This document shows, piece by piece, positions 26,626-36,009 of a stretch of 48,846 nt of DNA. Within the stretch, counting starts at the first letter, position 1. Each line of letters opens with the position of its first letter. The position numbers and the translations under genes are program-made. The stretch covers positions 1 to 48,846 of the forward strand of contig CAYONP010000038.1 in assembly GCA_964405335.1 (NCBI GenBank). Reading direction: 5' to 3'. The DNA comes from CAYONP01 sp964405335 (lineage in GTDB: Bacteria; Armatimonadota; UBA10988). Below the pieces are notes generated by a model. It was given only the letters and a program-made list of their open reading frames with translations, did no database searches and had not been told where the DNA came from.

Positions 26626-26648
26626 ACATGGACCGAGGAGCTGGCAGC

Positions 26649-29600
26649 ATGCGGAGAGCATCGATCCTGGCGACGGCTGGCCTGGCGCTGCTGAGCGCCG
26701 GGGCGCCGGGCCGCGCGCAGCAGGCCGTCGACTGGACCGTGATGGTCTACCTCAACGGCGACACGGTGGCCCCCGACGGCGAGAACATCAGCATCAGTGA
26801 CTTCAACGAGCTCGAGCAGGTCGGCTCGAGCGCGCGGGTCAACGTCGTCGTGCAGTGGGACCGGCGGGAGTCGACCGACGATCTGGACCTGACCTATCCG
26901 ACCGAGACGAGCCAGAGCTGGACCACCACGCGGCGCTATCTGGTCACCGCCGATCCGGCCCAGGCGGGGCTCGATCCCGATGCCCTGACGCCGGCCGACA
27001 GCGGCTTCCGCATCGCTACGCCGGTGCTGCTCGACCTCGGCGAGCAGGACATGGGCAGCGAGGAGACACTGGTCGACTTCGTCGACTGGAGCTTCGACCG
27101 CTTCCCCGCCCAGCACTACCTGCTCGTCCTCGCCGGCGAGGGCGGGCCCTCGGGTTGGCGGCCGCGTAGCCGCGGCCGCGCGCTGGTCTTCGACCCCTCG
27201 CCGAACGAGGGCTCGTTCATCACCAACGCCGAGCTGCGCAGCGCGTTGGCTCGGATCAAGGCGCTCAACGGCGGCGTCAACCTCGATGCGCTGGGCCTCG
27301 ACGTCGGCCGGCATGCCATCATCGAAGAGCTGTACGAGTGCCGCAACGGCGCCGATAACGTCTTCGCCCGGTTCCTTGGCCGCGAGGCCGACGGCTTCCC
27401 CTACGACGACCTCGTCGCGCGCTTCACCGCCCAGCCGCCGGCCGACCCGACGGCGCTCGAGGCGCTGCTGGCCAACTTCGCCGGCGACTATCTCAACTCG
27501 TACAACACGGGCAGCATCGCCCGCGGCGGGGCCACCTCGACGGGCATCGCGGTGGTGCGGACGAACCGGCTCGAGGCGCTGGCCGGCGCGGTCGATCAGT
27601 TGGCCGTGGCACTGCTCAGTGACCTGCCGGGCTTCGCGCCGGGCATTCTCCGCGCGCTGGCGCGGGTCCAGCGCGACGATGGGACGAACAACGGACTCGG
27701 GTTCAACCTCGACCTGGTCGACTTCGCCACCGAGATTGCCGCCGAGATCGACGATGCGGCGGTCGACACCGCCGCGGCGGCGGTGCCGGCGGGGGTGCTC
27801 GATGCGATGGTCAACACCAGCATCCGCAACACCGTCGCGCCGTTCATCGATCTGTCGGGGTTCAGCGGCGTGGGTGCCTACTTCCCCGCCGAGGTGGCCA
27901 ACTTCGACACCAACTACTCGCTGGTCACGCAGTTCGTGGCCGACACCTCGTGGGATGAGTTGGTCCAGGGCGTGCTGACCCTCTTCTCGGACCAGAACGG
28001 GCCGCTGATCCAGATCACCTCGCCGCCGAGCGGGTCGACCATCATCGACAATCCGCCGGAGCTGGTGGCGACGATCATCGACCAGGAGCCGGGCGGGCGG
28101 GTCAACGCCGCGAGCATCGTGGTCAGCCTCGATGGGCTCGCGGTCGATCCCGGCCTGGTCAGTTTCGATTCCGCGAGCGGCCTGCTGCGCTTCCGGCCGG
28201 CGACCCAGCTCGGCGTGACCAGTCACACCTATCGGGTCGAGGCGCGCGATTTGTCGGGCAATCTGAGCACCGCGACGACGAACTTCCGCATCGCGGTGGC
28301 CAACCTGACCGCCGGCCTGCAGACCTTCTCGCTGCCGCGCATGCTGGCCGCCGGCGAGACCGATCCGGCACTGATCTTCGGCGCCAACAACTTCACCATG
28401 GCGCGCTGGGTGGCCAGCCTGGTGGGGGTGGACAAGTACCGGTACCACCCGGACACCTTCGCCAGCTTCCGCCCGCCCGACGCCACCGGTGGCGGGCCGA
28501 CGGTGACCAGTCCGCCGGCCGGGCTGGGCTACTGGGTGCGCATCCGCGAGCCGCGGCCGATCAGCTCGCTGCCGGGCCTGGCGGTCACCGCCGCCGAGTA
28601 CAAGATCCGGCTCTACCGCGATCCCGACGGGCAGCCCGGCTGGAACATGATCGGCAATCCGTACGATGTCTCGGCGGTCGGCCTGGCGGCGATGTTCGTC
28701 GAGCTGGCCAACGGCAACCGGATCACCTTCCGGCAGGCGATTGCCAATCGCCTCACGCCGGGCGTGCTGTTCACCTACGTGCCGAACGCGGCGAACGTCA
28801 ACGCCGCCGGGCGATACGACTTCGCCGAGGCGGGCGAGGGGCAGTTGAGCCGGCTCAAGGGCCACTGGCTACGGGCCAACGAGGACTTCACGCTGGTCAT
28901 CGCCACCGGTGGCCGGGCGGTGGTCGAGCCGCCGGCGCCGGCCCGGCCGGTCGACGGTTGGTCGTTCGAGCTGCGCGCGAGCCAGGGCGAGCTGTCCGAC
29001 GGCGCCCGGCTGGGCGTCGCGCCCGAGGCGACGCGCGGGTACGACGCCCGCTACGACATCGCCGCGCCGCCGGCGCTGCCGGGCGGTGTCGAGGTGCGCG
29101 TGACGCACAGCGACTGGGGTGTCGACAGCGGGCGCTACATCCGCGACCTGCGCGGGCCGGGGCAGACCGAGGCGTGGGACCTGAGCGTCGCCGGGCCGGC
29201 CGGCACGACCACGGTCAGTTGGCCGAGCCTGCGCGCGGTGCCGGCCGAGCTGGACCTGGTGGTGACCGATCTGACCAGCGGTCGGACGCAGCGCATGCGG
29301 ACCACGGCCTCGTTCACCTACGAGCATGATGGCGGGGCGCCGCGGTCGCTCCGCGTGGTGGCTGCGCCGCGGGTCGGGACCGGGCTACAGGTGACCGGGG
29401 TGACGGTCACGCGCGGACGGGGCAGCGGCTTCGACATCGGCTATGCGCTGAGCGCGCCGGCGGACGTCACGATGACGGTCCGCAGCCTGTCGGGCCGGGT
29501 CCTGCGGAGTCTCCCCACGACCACGGCCACAGCCGGCCGGAGCGCTGCCTACTGGGACGGTCGCTCGGCGGATGGCAAACCGCTGCCGAACGGCATCTAC

Positions 29601-29675
29601 CAGCTCGATCTGGTCGCCGTTGGTACGGCTGGCGAGCAGGTGCGGCGACTGGTCACGGTTCGAGTGGCGCGGTAG
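26649..29675 (+). CDS. Clostripain-like (peptidase C11) family protein lacking catalytic residues, with shared C-terminal module and FlgD-type Ig
   Basis: 1008 aa, signal peptide 1-23 (ending GRAQ). Residues 28-440 match the C11 fold: DWTVMVYLNGDTVAPDGENISISDFNELEQVGS..VNVVVQWDRR is typical of the family N-terminus. Active clostripains have His in an H-G-x-G-W motif and Cys in D-a-C-l-M. Here the equivalents are E164 (LAGEGGPSGW) and G220 (LGLDVGRHAIIEE). The 56-residue spacing agrees with the 55 I recall for clostripain (H176/C231), so the alignment is credible and the enzyme is very probably dead. An Ig-like region (450-550) follows, then the module shared with neighbours: about 557 (LQTFSLPRML...GWNMIGNPYD), about 770 (DGWSFELRAS...HSDWGVDSGRYIRDLRG...VVTDLTSGRTQRMRTT) and a FlgD-type Ig at about 920-1008. 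ATG 26649 has GAGGAG 8 nt upstream; ATG 26628 does not. Confidence 0.8.
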   Translation: MRRASILATAGLALLSAGAPGRAQQAVDWTVMVYLNGDTVAPDGENISISDFNELEQVGSSARVNVVVQWDRRESTDDLDLTYPTETSQSWTTTRRYLVTADPAQAGLDPDALTPADSGFRIATPVLLDLGEQDMGSEETLVDFVDWSFDRFPAQHYLLVLAGEGGPSGWRPRSRGRALVFDPSPNEGSFITNAELRSALARIKALNGGVNLDALGLDVGRHAIIEELYECRNGADNVFARFLGREADGFPYDDLVARFTAQPPADPTALEALLANFAGDYLNSYNTGSIARGGATSTGIAVVRTNRLEALAGAVDQLAVALLSDLPGFAPGILRALARVQRDDGTNNGLGFNLDLVDFATEIAAEIDDAAVDTAAAAVPAGVLDAMVNTSIRNTVAPFIDLSGFSGVGAYFPAEVANFDTNYSLVTQFVADTSWDELVQGVLTLFSDQNGPLIQITSPPSGSTIIDNPPELVATIIDQEPGGRVNAASIVVSLDGLAVDPGLVSFDSASGLLRFRPATQLGVTSHTYRVEARDLSGNLSTATTNFRIAVANLTAGLQTFSLPRMLAAGETDPALIFGANNFTMARWVASLVGVDKYRYHPDTFASFRPPDATGGGPTVTSPPAGLGYWVRIREPRPISSLPGLAVTAAEYKIRLYRDPDGQPGWNMIGNPYDVSAVGLAAMFVELANGNRITFRQAIANRLTPGVLFTYVPNAANVNAAGRYDFAEAGEGQLSRLKGHWLRANEDFTLVIATGGRAVVEPPAPARPVDGWSFELRASQGELSDGARLGVAPEATRGYDARYDIAAPPALPGGVEVRVTHSDWGVDSGRYIRDLRGPGQTEAWDLSVAGPAGTTTVSWPSLRAVPAELDLVVTDLTSGRTQRMRTTASFTYEHDGGAPRSLRVVAAPRVGTGLQVTGVTVTRGRGSGFDIGYALSAPADVTMTVRSLSGRVLRSLPTTTATAGRSAAYWDGRSADGKPLPNGIYQLDLVAVGTAGEQVRRLVTVRVAR

Positions 29676-29683
29676 GGTAAGCC

Positions 29684-32683
29684 ATGAAGCAACGCAAACT
29701 CAGCGGCGTCCTGACGGCGATCCTCTCGCTCGCGGTCGGCTTGCCGGCGTGGGGCCAGAACCAGGATCCGATTTTCGACACGGAGACCGAGTCGTTTCCG
29801 TCGAACGAGTTCCTGACCCTTGCCAACCAGTATCTGCAGCTCGACATGCGGATTCCCGAGCTGGCGCGGACGATCAATCCGGGCGACGCCAACAACCCGC
29901 CGTCGTTTGTCGGCTGGTCGAACTACCGCGGTGGTCGGGTGTTCATCCAGACCACCGGTGGCGATCCGTTCACCGACGCGGACAATGGCATCTCGATTGC
30001 CAACCCCACGCCGTTCTCGACCTATTCGGTCATCCGGCTGAGCGACACGGTGCTTGGCGCCGGCACCTCGGGCACCGGCTCGGGTGGTACCGGCGGCACC
30101 GGCGGCACCGGCGGGACGGGTGGCTCGGGCGGTGGCACGGGCGGCATTCCGTCGTTCCGCAGCCGGCAGACCGACCCGGACGGCGAGGTCTTCGAGGTTG
30201 AGTCGCTCTATTCCCGGATCGACGACCCGATTCAGGAGATCTTCCTCGAGCGGCCGACGTTGGGCAACCGCGGCCTGACCTACACCTGGCAGATTCGTGA
30301 GGATCACGAGCAGATCACCGACCTGACGACCAACACCGAGGTGATCGACAACGGCGGGCTGGACGGCGAAGACAGCGATCCGATTGTCGTCGTGACCCAG
30401 ACCTACACGCTGATGCGCGACATGGTGCGCATCGAGGTGGAGGTGATCAACGTCGCCGATCGGCAGCAGTACATCGGGGTCGAGACCTATGTCGATTCCT
30501 CGTTCGGCGGGGCCACCGACGACGGCACGGAGTTCTTCATCTCGGGCTCGTCGGAGAGCATCGACACCGAGTTTCGCTTCCCCTCGACGGTGAGCACCGC
30601 CGACGCGGCGCTGCGGCAGATTCCCGATACCTGGCGGTCGTTCGACAACCTGGCTCGGCCGGGCGCGGTGCTGGGCGGCATCTGGGGCGGGGCCGACGTG
30701 CGGACCGCGCCGGGCACCGCCGGCGCGCCGGCGGCGGCGATGTTCGTCAACGCCAACCTGGCCGGTCCCGACCTGTTCGGCTACCAGCCGCTGGGGCTCA
30801 ACCTGCGGGCGGCCAACTGGGGCGTGCTGGTGCGCTGGGAGGACGTGCTGATCTCGCCGAACTCGAGCCGGAAGTTCATCACCTACTTCGGTCTCGGCGG
30901 CGCCGACAGCGACTTCGAGCAGCCTTACATCCTCAGCGTCGAGGCGCCGTTCAGCCTCAGCCTGGCCACCGGCGACGATCCGGGCACGGCGGTGCAGGAG
31001 CCGGCCAACCACGTCTACCGGACGCCGAACCCGTTCAAGCTGCGCGCCTTTGTGAACAACATCAGCACGCGGCCGATCTCGGATGTCAGCGTCTCGGCGG
31101 CGTTGCCGCCGGGCTTCTCGTTGGCCAATCCGGCCGACACCATCACCAAGACCATCGCCACGGTGCCGGGCGGCAACGAGGTGGCGGTCGAGTGGGACAT
31201 CGCCTCGGCGCCGACCCAGGCGCCGGGGACGCACCTGCTGACCATCTCGGCGGCGGGCAACGGGCTGAACTCCAAGGTGGTCGAGCGCGAGATCGGCATT
31301 CCGGCGCTGCCGGTGCTGCAGTTCCCGGCGGTGACCCGCCGGCTGGATATGATCTCGGTGCCGTTCGATTTCGCCAACCGCGATTTGAGCAACATCTTCG
31401 GCAGCCTGGGCACGCTTGGCGTGACCGGCGGCGGCAACGCGGCGCTGGCGCGGTACAACCCGAACATCCGCGCCTATGCCTTCTTCCCCGACGCGTTCAT
31501 CACCACCCTGTTGCCGGGCGAGGGCGTCTGGCTGTTCAACGGCTCGCTGGCCGACCTGGTGCTGCCCGACGACCGCCGGCAGGTGCCGGCGACCGAGTCG
31601 ATCGGCGTGACCATGGAGACCCACTGGAACCAGTTGGGCTGCCCCTATACCGTGCCGACGCGGCTGTTCGACTGCGAGGTGGTGACCCTCGACAACGTCA
31701 CCCGCACGTTCAGCGACGCGGTGGCGGCGGGGATTGTGCGGCCGGTCTTGTACGAGTATCAGCCGCACCCGACCGATCCGGCGCAGACCGGGATCTACCT
31801 CTTCGCGGGCGACACCAACACGGTGTTCAACCCGTGGCGAGGTTACTGGTTGCGCTCGCTGCAGCCGGTGACGCTGGTGTTCAATGCGTCGTCGGTGGTC
31901 GGTCCGTTCCGGGGGAATGGCCGCGACCTGCTGGCGCTCGACGGCGGCTGGGAGGCGGCGGTGCGGATGCGGACCACCGATCGCGCGGCTCAGCCGGTGC
32001 GCATCGGTATGGATCCGGGAGCGCTGCCCGGCTATGATCGGCGCGATGTCGACCTGCCGCCGGCGGTGCGGCAGCGTGACGTGGTGCAGTTGTCGGTGAT
32101 CAACGCCGATTGGGGTCGCGACGCGGGGGCCTACCTCCGCGACATCCGGGGTCAGGCGCAGCGGACGGTCAAGTGGCTGATGCAGGCCGACTGCGACCGG
32201 CCGAACGAGAATGTGACCCTGGGCTGGGACCTGCGCGAGGTGCCGGGCGACGTGAATCTGACCTTGACCGATCTCGAGACGGGTCAGCGGCGGCACATGC
32301 GGACCACGGCGGGTTACAGCTACAACACCGGCGCGCTGGGCAGGAGCCGGATGTTCAAGGTCGAAGCGACGCGGGGCGACCGGGGCCGGTTGGCCGTCCC
32401 GTTCATGCAGACGTCGCCGACGCGGGCAGGGGGCGTGAACATCGCCTTTGCGCTGACCGAGCCCGGGGAGGTGAGCGTGGTGATCGAGTCGCCAACGGGT
32501 CGGACGGTGCGGACGTTGGCGCGTCAGTTCGCCGGCGAGGCCGGGCAGAACTCGGTGTCGTGGGACGGGCGCGATGACTCGGGTCGACGGGTGCCGGCGG
32601 GTCAGTATCGCTGCCGGGTCCTGGTCCACACTCCCGATGGCCAGAAGGCGGTCAACGAGCGGTTCGTGATCGTCAACCGCTAG
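29684..32683 (+). CDS. Exported protein with Gly/Thr-rich linker, beta-sandwich domains, shared C-terminal module and FlgD-type Ig
   Basis: 999 aa with a signal peptide (1-24, ending PAWGQ). The N-terminal region (25-435) is unrecognised and interrupted at about 125-157 by a Gly/Ser/Thr-only linker encoded by repeated GGCACCGGC-like triplets (30054-30150). Around 435-545 lies a CARDB/NEW3-like Ig (NHVYRTPNPFKLRAFVNNISTRPISDVSVSAALPPGFSL). The C-terminal module repeats the neighbours' order: about 552 (RRLDMISVPFDF...HWNQLGCPYTV...WRGYWLRSL), about 752 (GGWEAAVRMRTTDRAAQPVRIGMDP...NADWGRDAGAYLRDIRG...TDLETGQRRHMRTTAGYSYNTG) and FlgD-type Ig at about 905-999 (WDGRDDSGRRVPAGQYRCRVL). It starts 8 nt after the clostripain-like gene, so translation is probably coupled. 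The function is unknown; it is likely a surface protein exported by the same route as its neighbours. Confidence 0.7.
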   Translation: MKQRKLSGVLTAILSLAVGLPAWGQNQDPIFDTETESFPSNEFLTLANQYLQLDMRIPELARTINPGDANNPPSFVGWSNYRGGRVFIQTTGGDPFTDADNGISIANPTPFSTYSVIRLSDTVLGAGTSGTGSGGTGGTGGTGGTGGSGGGTGGIPSFRSRQTDPDGEVFEVESLYSRIDDPIQEIFLERPTLGNRGLTYTWQIREDHEQITDLTTNTEVIDNGGLDGEDSDPIVVVTQTYTLMRDMVRIEVEVINVADRQQYIGVETYVDSSFGGATDDGTEFFISGSSESIDTEFRFPSTVSTADAALRQIPDTWRSFDNLARPGAVLGGIWGGADVRTAPGTAGAPAAAMFVNANLAGPDLFGYQPLGLNLRAANWGVLVRWEDVLISPNSSRKFITYFGLGGADSDFEQPYILSVEAPFSLSLATGDDPGTAVQEPANHVYRTPNPFKLRAFVNNISTRPISDVSVSAALPPGFSLANPADTITKTIATVPGGNEVAVEWDIASAPTQAPGTHLLTISAAGNGLNSKVVEREIGIPALPVLQFPAVTRRLDMISVPFDFANRDLSNIFGSLGTLGVTGGGNAALARYNPNIRAYAFFPDAFITTLLPGEGVWLFNGSLADLVLPDDRRQVPATESIGVTMETHWNQLGCPYTVPTRLFDCEVVTLDNVTRTFSDAVAAGIVRPVLYEYQPHPTDPAQTGIYLFAGDTNTVFNPWRGYWLRSLQPVTLVFNASSVVGPFRGNGRDLLALDGGWEAAVRMRTTDRAAQPVRIGMDPGALPGYDRRDVDLPPAVRQRDVVQLSVINADWGRDAGAYLRDIRGQAQRTVKWLMQADCDRPNENVTLGWDLREVPGDVNLTLTDLETGQRRHMRTTAGYSYNTGALGRSRMFKVEATRGDRGRLAVPFMQTSPTRAGGVNIAFALTEPGEVSVVIESPTGRTVRTLARQFAGEAGQNSVSWDGRDDSGRRVPAGQYRCRVLVHTPDGQKAVNERFVIVNR

Positions 32684-32701
32684 AGCAGAAGGCAGGACGG
32701 A

Positions 32702-35700
32702 ATGATGAAGCACTTCCTGGGCAGTCCGGCGGCGCGGCGGACGGCGTGGTTGACCCTCGTCGCCCTGCTCGCCGGCATCGGCATGCCGGTCACCGGACAG
32801 CGGGCCGAGGCCTCGCCGGGTGCCCGGACGGCCTATCTGGTGCCGTTCGCCACCGACGCCGAGGGCGTGGTCGAAGAGATCCCGCTGCGCATGACCAGCG
32901 AGCTGACCGAGGCGCTGAAGCAGTTCCGCAGCGATCCTCGGGTCGGCCAGCCGCTCGACCTGCTGAGCCTCAACCTTCGCGACCCGGTGATCCGGCAGGC
33001 GATCGAAGAGGGTCAGATCACCGAGAGCCAGGTGCTCGAGCCGCCGGCCACGGCCGATGAGGCGTTCGAGTTCGCCCGGGCACTTGGCCTGACCACCGTC
33101 CTGGTTGGCTCGGTCGAGAGTTACACCGAGACCGAGGGGCGCGATTCGGCCACCCTCTCGGTCAACCTGACCGAGTACTACGTACCGGTCGATGCGGCCC
33201 TGGCGCCCAGCCCGGTGAGCGTCGTCTCGCGGACGATCGAGCGCTCGGCCGAGACCGATCGCGACCGCGCGCTGCTGCGCACGGCGATCACCCACGACAT
33301 GACGCTGTTGCTCTGCGCGGTGCTGCTCCAGGCGCCCGAGCTGGCGCCGGTGGTCGAGGTCGAGGGTCCGGTGGTCACCGCCGAGCGCGGCAAGAAGCCG
33401 TTCAATGCGCTCTGGGCGCTGCTTGGCGTGATCGGCGCGATTGGCCTGATCTTCCTCATCTCGAGCGCCACCGGCTCGAGTTCGACCGACACCGGTGGTC
33501 TGACGGTCAACGGCGTGCGGGCGGTCTCCGAGGATGGCGCGGTGCGCGTCACCTGGGACGTGGCCAACGCGGCGCGGGCCTACAACGTCTACCGCCGTGC
33601 GATTGGCAATCAGCCGGTGCGCAGCCGGCAGGGCGCCGGCTTCGAGGTGCTGCTCAACCCGGCGACCAACGCCACGCCGACGGTCACCGGCGGCAATCGC
33701 ACCTCGTTCATCGACAACACCGCCCAGCCGGGCACCATCTACGAGTATGCCGTGGCGGGCGTGGGCGAGAACAACCAGGTCGGGCCGCTGTCCAACCCCG
33801 ACGCGAACAGCACCGCCGGGGCGAGCATCGGTATCGCGCCGACGCTGTCGGCCAGTGGTGGCGACAGCTTCGTCTCGCTCTCGTGGACGGGCAGCAGCCT
33901 GTTCGTCACCGGTTACGTGATCTTCCGCCGCGCCGGCGGGACGCCCGATACCAGCCCGAACAGCCCCGACGTGCTGGTCACGCTGGGTAATGTCACCCGG
34001 CACGACGACCAGACGGTCGAGAACGGTGTCAGCTACACCTACGTGGTGCAGCCGATCACCGAGGTCAACGGGAACCAGCAGTTGACCGGGGTCGATTCGA
34101 ACCCGGTCACCGTGGTGGCGAACCAGGGCAGCGCGCCGCAGGCGCCGCGCAACGTCGTGGCGGCGGTCGACCAGGCCGGTCAGGTGCGGCTCTCGTGGGA
34201 CGCCAATCCCGAGACCAACCTGGACTTCTATGAGATTCTGCGCCGGCGCGACACGCTGGCCCGCACGCGGACGGTGCGCGTCCGCGGCGGTGCGACGCGC
34301 TGGGTGCCGCCGACGGCGGCCGAGGCGACGACCCGGCAGTTGCAGGCGGCGCGGGCGAGCAATCGCCGGGCGACGCGGCAGCAGGACCTGTCGGGCTTCT
34401 CGGTCATCGCCACCCGCGACGCGACGCAGACCACACTGGTCGACGGGCCGCTGCCCGACGGGCTGTACACCTATGCCATCCGGGGGGTCAACACCGCGGG
34501 TGTGCGCGGTCAGGCGACGTTGAGCGAGTCGGTCAGCGTCAACTCGCCGCTGGCCGCGCCGGGCGGGCTCACCGCCGCCGGCGGCGACCGCATGGTCGAG
34601 CTCGAGTGGGAGCCGGTCGCCGGCGATGTGGCGACGTACAACGTCTACCGCAGCACGACGCCGATCGACGCGGGAATGACCAGCCCCGCCACGGCGCCGG
34701 GGATTGCGTTGGTCGGCACGGTGCCCGGCACGGCGACGCAGTTCGTCGACCAGGGGCTGACCAACAACCTGACCTTCTACTACGCCGTCACGTCGGTCGA
34801 CAGTGGCGGGGCCGAGAGTGAGTTCGGCAAGGGTGGTCCGGCGACGGCCGACACCGGCGTGGTCGGCATTCCGCACGCGGCGCCGACCAGCATCGAGTTC
34901 ACCTCGGACAAGCAGAACCTGTCGGGCAACGGCCAGAGCCGGGCCCGGCTGAACATCACCATCGAGACCAGCGACGGCGATGCGGCGGGCGGCGTGCAGG
35001 TCCAGTTGTCGACCGACGCCGGCACCTTCGCGGCCGACACGCTGCCGCCCAACGCGCAGTTCATCGACGACACGCACCAGCAGGTGCTGGCGTTGACCGA
35101 CCTGACCGGCGTGATCGACATCGAGCTGGTCTCGTCGATCGTCATCGCCGCGGGGCAGCAGCAGGTGGCCAACGTTCAGGCCACGGCGCCGGAGCTGCCC
35201 GACGCGGTCGAGACGCAGAGCCAGACCATCTCGTTCCTGGCTTCGCGGCCGGTGGTCATCCTGCTCAACCCGGCCAGCCCGACGCTGACCGCCGACGGGG
35301 CGTCGACCACCGACGTGACGGCGACGGTCCTCGACGCGCTGGGCGAGCCGGTGCCGGCGACCGATGCGGCGGGCAACCTGGCGTTCGACGTGCAGTTCTC
35401 GCTGCAGTCGACCAACGGGGCGATCCGGCGGGCCGGGTCGATCCAGCAGAACCCGTTCGTGACCGGTAATCCGGCCGAGGTGGTGACCGGCCTGGTCAAC
35501 GGCGTGGCAACGTCGGTTTACCGGGCGGGGACCAACGCGGTCACCGGTCAGAACGTGGTGCCTATCGCGGCCCGCGCGCGGGACGCGCTCGGTACCGTGC
35601 TGCAGACGGCGCAGACGCTGATCACGCTCGAGCCGGGCGCCCCGGCGCAGTTGTCCTTCCTTGAGGGCGGCAACCCCGTCACCTCGACGACGGTCAACAC

Positions 35701-35947
35701 CGGCGCGAGCAAGACCATCACGGTGCAGGTGCGCGACGCTCAGGGCAACCCGGTGCGCTCCGGCGTGGTGGTGCAGATGAGCACCACCCCGCAGGGCGTG
35801 GTGACGGTGGCCAATAGCGGCACGACCGATGGCAACGGTCAGTTCGACGTACAGATCACCGGCGGCGCCAATCCGGGCGGCGCGGTGGTCAAGGCGACCA
35901 TCGCCGGCACGCAGGTGCAGGGCAACCTGGCGGTGACGGTCAACTGA
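32702..35947 (+). CDS. Exported membrane protein: CsgG-like domain, transmembrane helix, Fn3 repeats and Big_1 (invasin-like) repeats
   Basis: 1081 aa. A signal peptide (about 1-37) precedes an alpha/beta domain (about 42-215; TAYLVPFATDAEG...GLTTVLVGSVESY) of the CsgG/TolB-N-like kind, a hydrophobic helix at about 237-258 (ALWALLGVIGAIGLIFLISS), four Fn3 domains (about 263-375, 379-475, 478-618, 619-720; VRVTWDVANAARAYNVYRR, FVSLSWTGSS, VRLSWDANPETNLDFYEILRR, VELEWEPVAGDVATYNVYRS) and three Big_1-type Ig domains (about 728, 849 and 981 onward; PTLTADGASTTDVTATVLDALGEPV). The third Fn3 has a basic Thr/Arg/Ala insert. The architecture parallels the protein at 24533. If the signal peptide is cleaved and the helix spans the inner membrane, the Fn3/Big part would face the cytoplasm, which is implausible, so the helix may be inserted differently. 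ATG 32702 or 32705; 18 nt after the previous stop. Confidence 0.7.
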   Translation: MMKHFLGSPAARRTAWLTLVALLAGIGMPVTGQRAEASPGARTAYLVPFATDAEGVVEEIPLRMTSELTEALKQFRSDPRVGQPLDLLSLNLRDPVIRQAIEEGQITESQVLEPPATADEAFEFARALGLTTVLVGSVESYTETEGRDSATLSVNLTEYYVPVDAALAPSPVSVVSRTIERSAETDRDRALLRTAITHDMTLLLCAVLLQAPELAPVVEVEGPVVTAERGKKPFNALWALLGVIGAIGLIFLISSATGSSSTDTGGLTVNGVRAVSEDGAVRVTWDVANAARAYNVYRRAIGNQPVRSRQGAGFEVLLNPATNATPTVTGGNRTSFIDNTAQPGTIYEYAVAGVGENNQVGPLSNPDANSTAGASIGIAPTLSASGGDSFVSLSWTGSSLFVTGYVIFRRAGGTPDTSPNSPDVLVTLGNVTRHDDQTVENGVSYTYVVQPITEVNGNQQLTGVDSNPVTVVANQGSAPQAPRNVVAAVDQAGQVRLSWDANPETNLDFYEILRRRDTLARTRTVRVRGGATRWVPPTAAEATTRQLQAARASNRRATRQQDLSGFSVIATRDATQTTLVDGPLPDGLYTYAIRGVNTAGVRGQATLSESVSVNSPLAAPGGLTAAGGDRMVELEWEPVAGDVATYNVYRSTTPIDAGMTSPATAPGIALVGTVPGTATQFVDQGLTNNLTFYYAVTSVDSGGAESEFGKGGPATADTGVVGIPHAAPTSIEFTSDKQNLSGNGQSRARLNITIETSDGDAAGGVQVQLSTDAGTFAADTLPPNAQFIDDTHQQVLALTDLTGVIDIELVSSIVIAAGQQQVANVQATAPELPDAVETQSQTISFLASRPVVILLNPASPTLTADGASTTDVTATVLDALGEPVPATDAAGNLAFDVQFSLQSTNGAIRRAGSIQQNPFVTGNPAEVVTGLVNGVATSVYRAGTNAVTGQNVVPIAARARDALGTVLQTAQTLITLEPGAPAQLSFLEGGNPVTSTTVNTGASKTITVQVRDAQGNPVRSGVVVQMSTTPQGVVTVANSGTTDGNGQFDVQITGGANPGGAVVKATIAGTQVQGNLAVTVN

Positions 35948-36009
35948 TCCGCACCAGTGACGACGCGACGGCTCCCGGCCCTGCCGGGAGCCGTCGAGCA
36001 GGGCCACCG

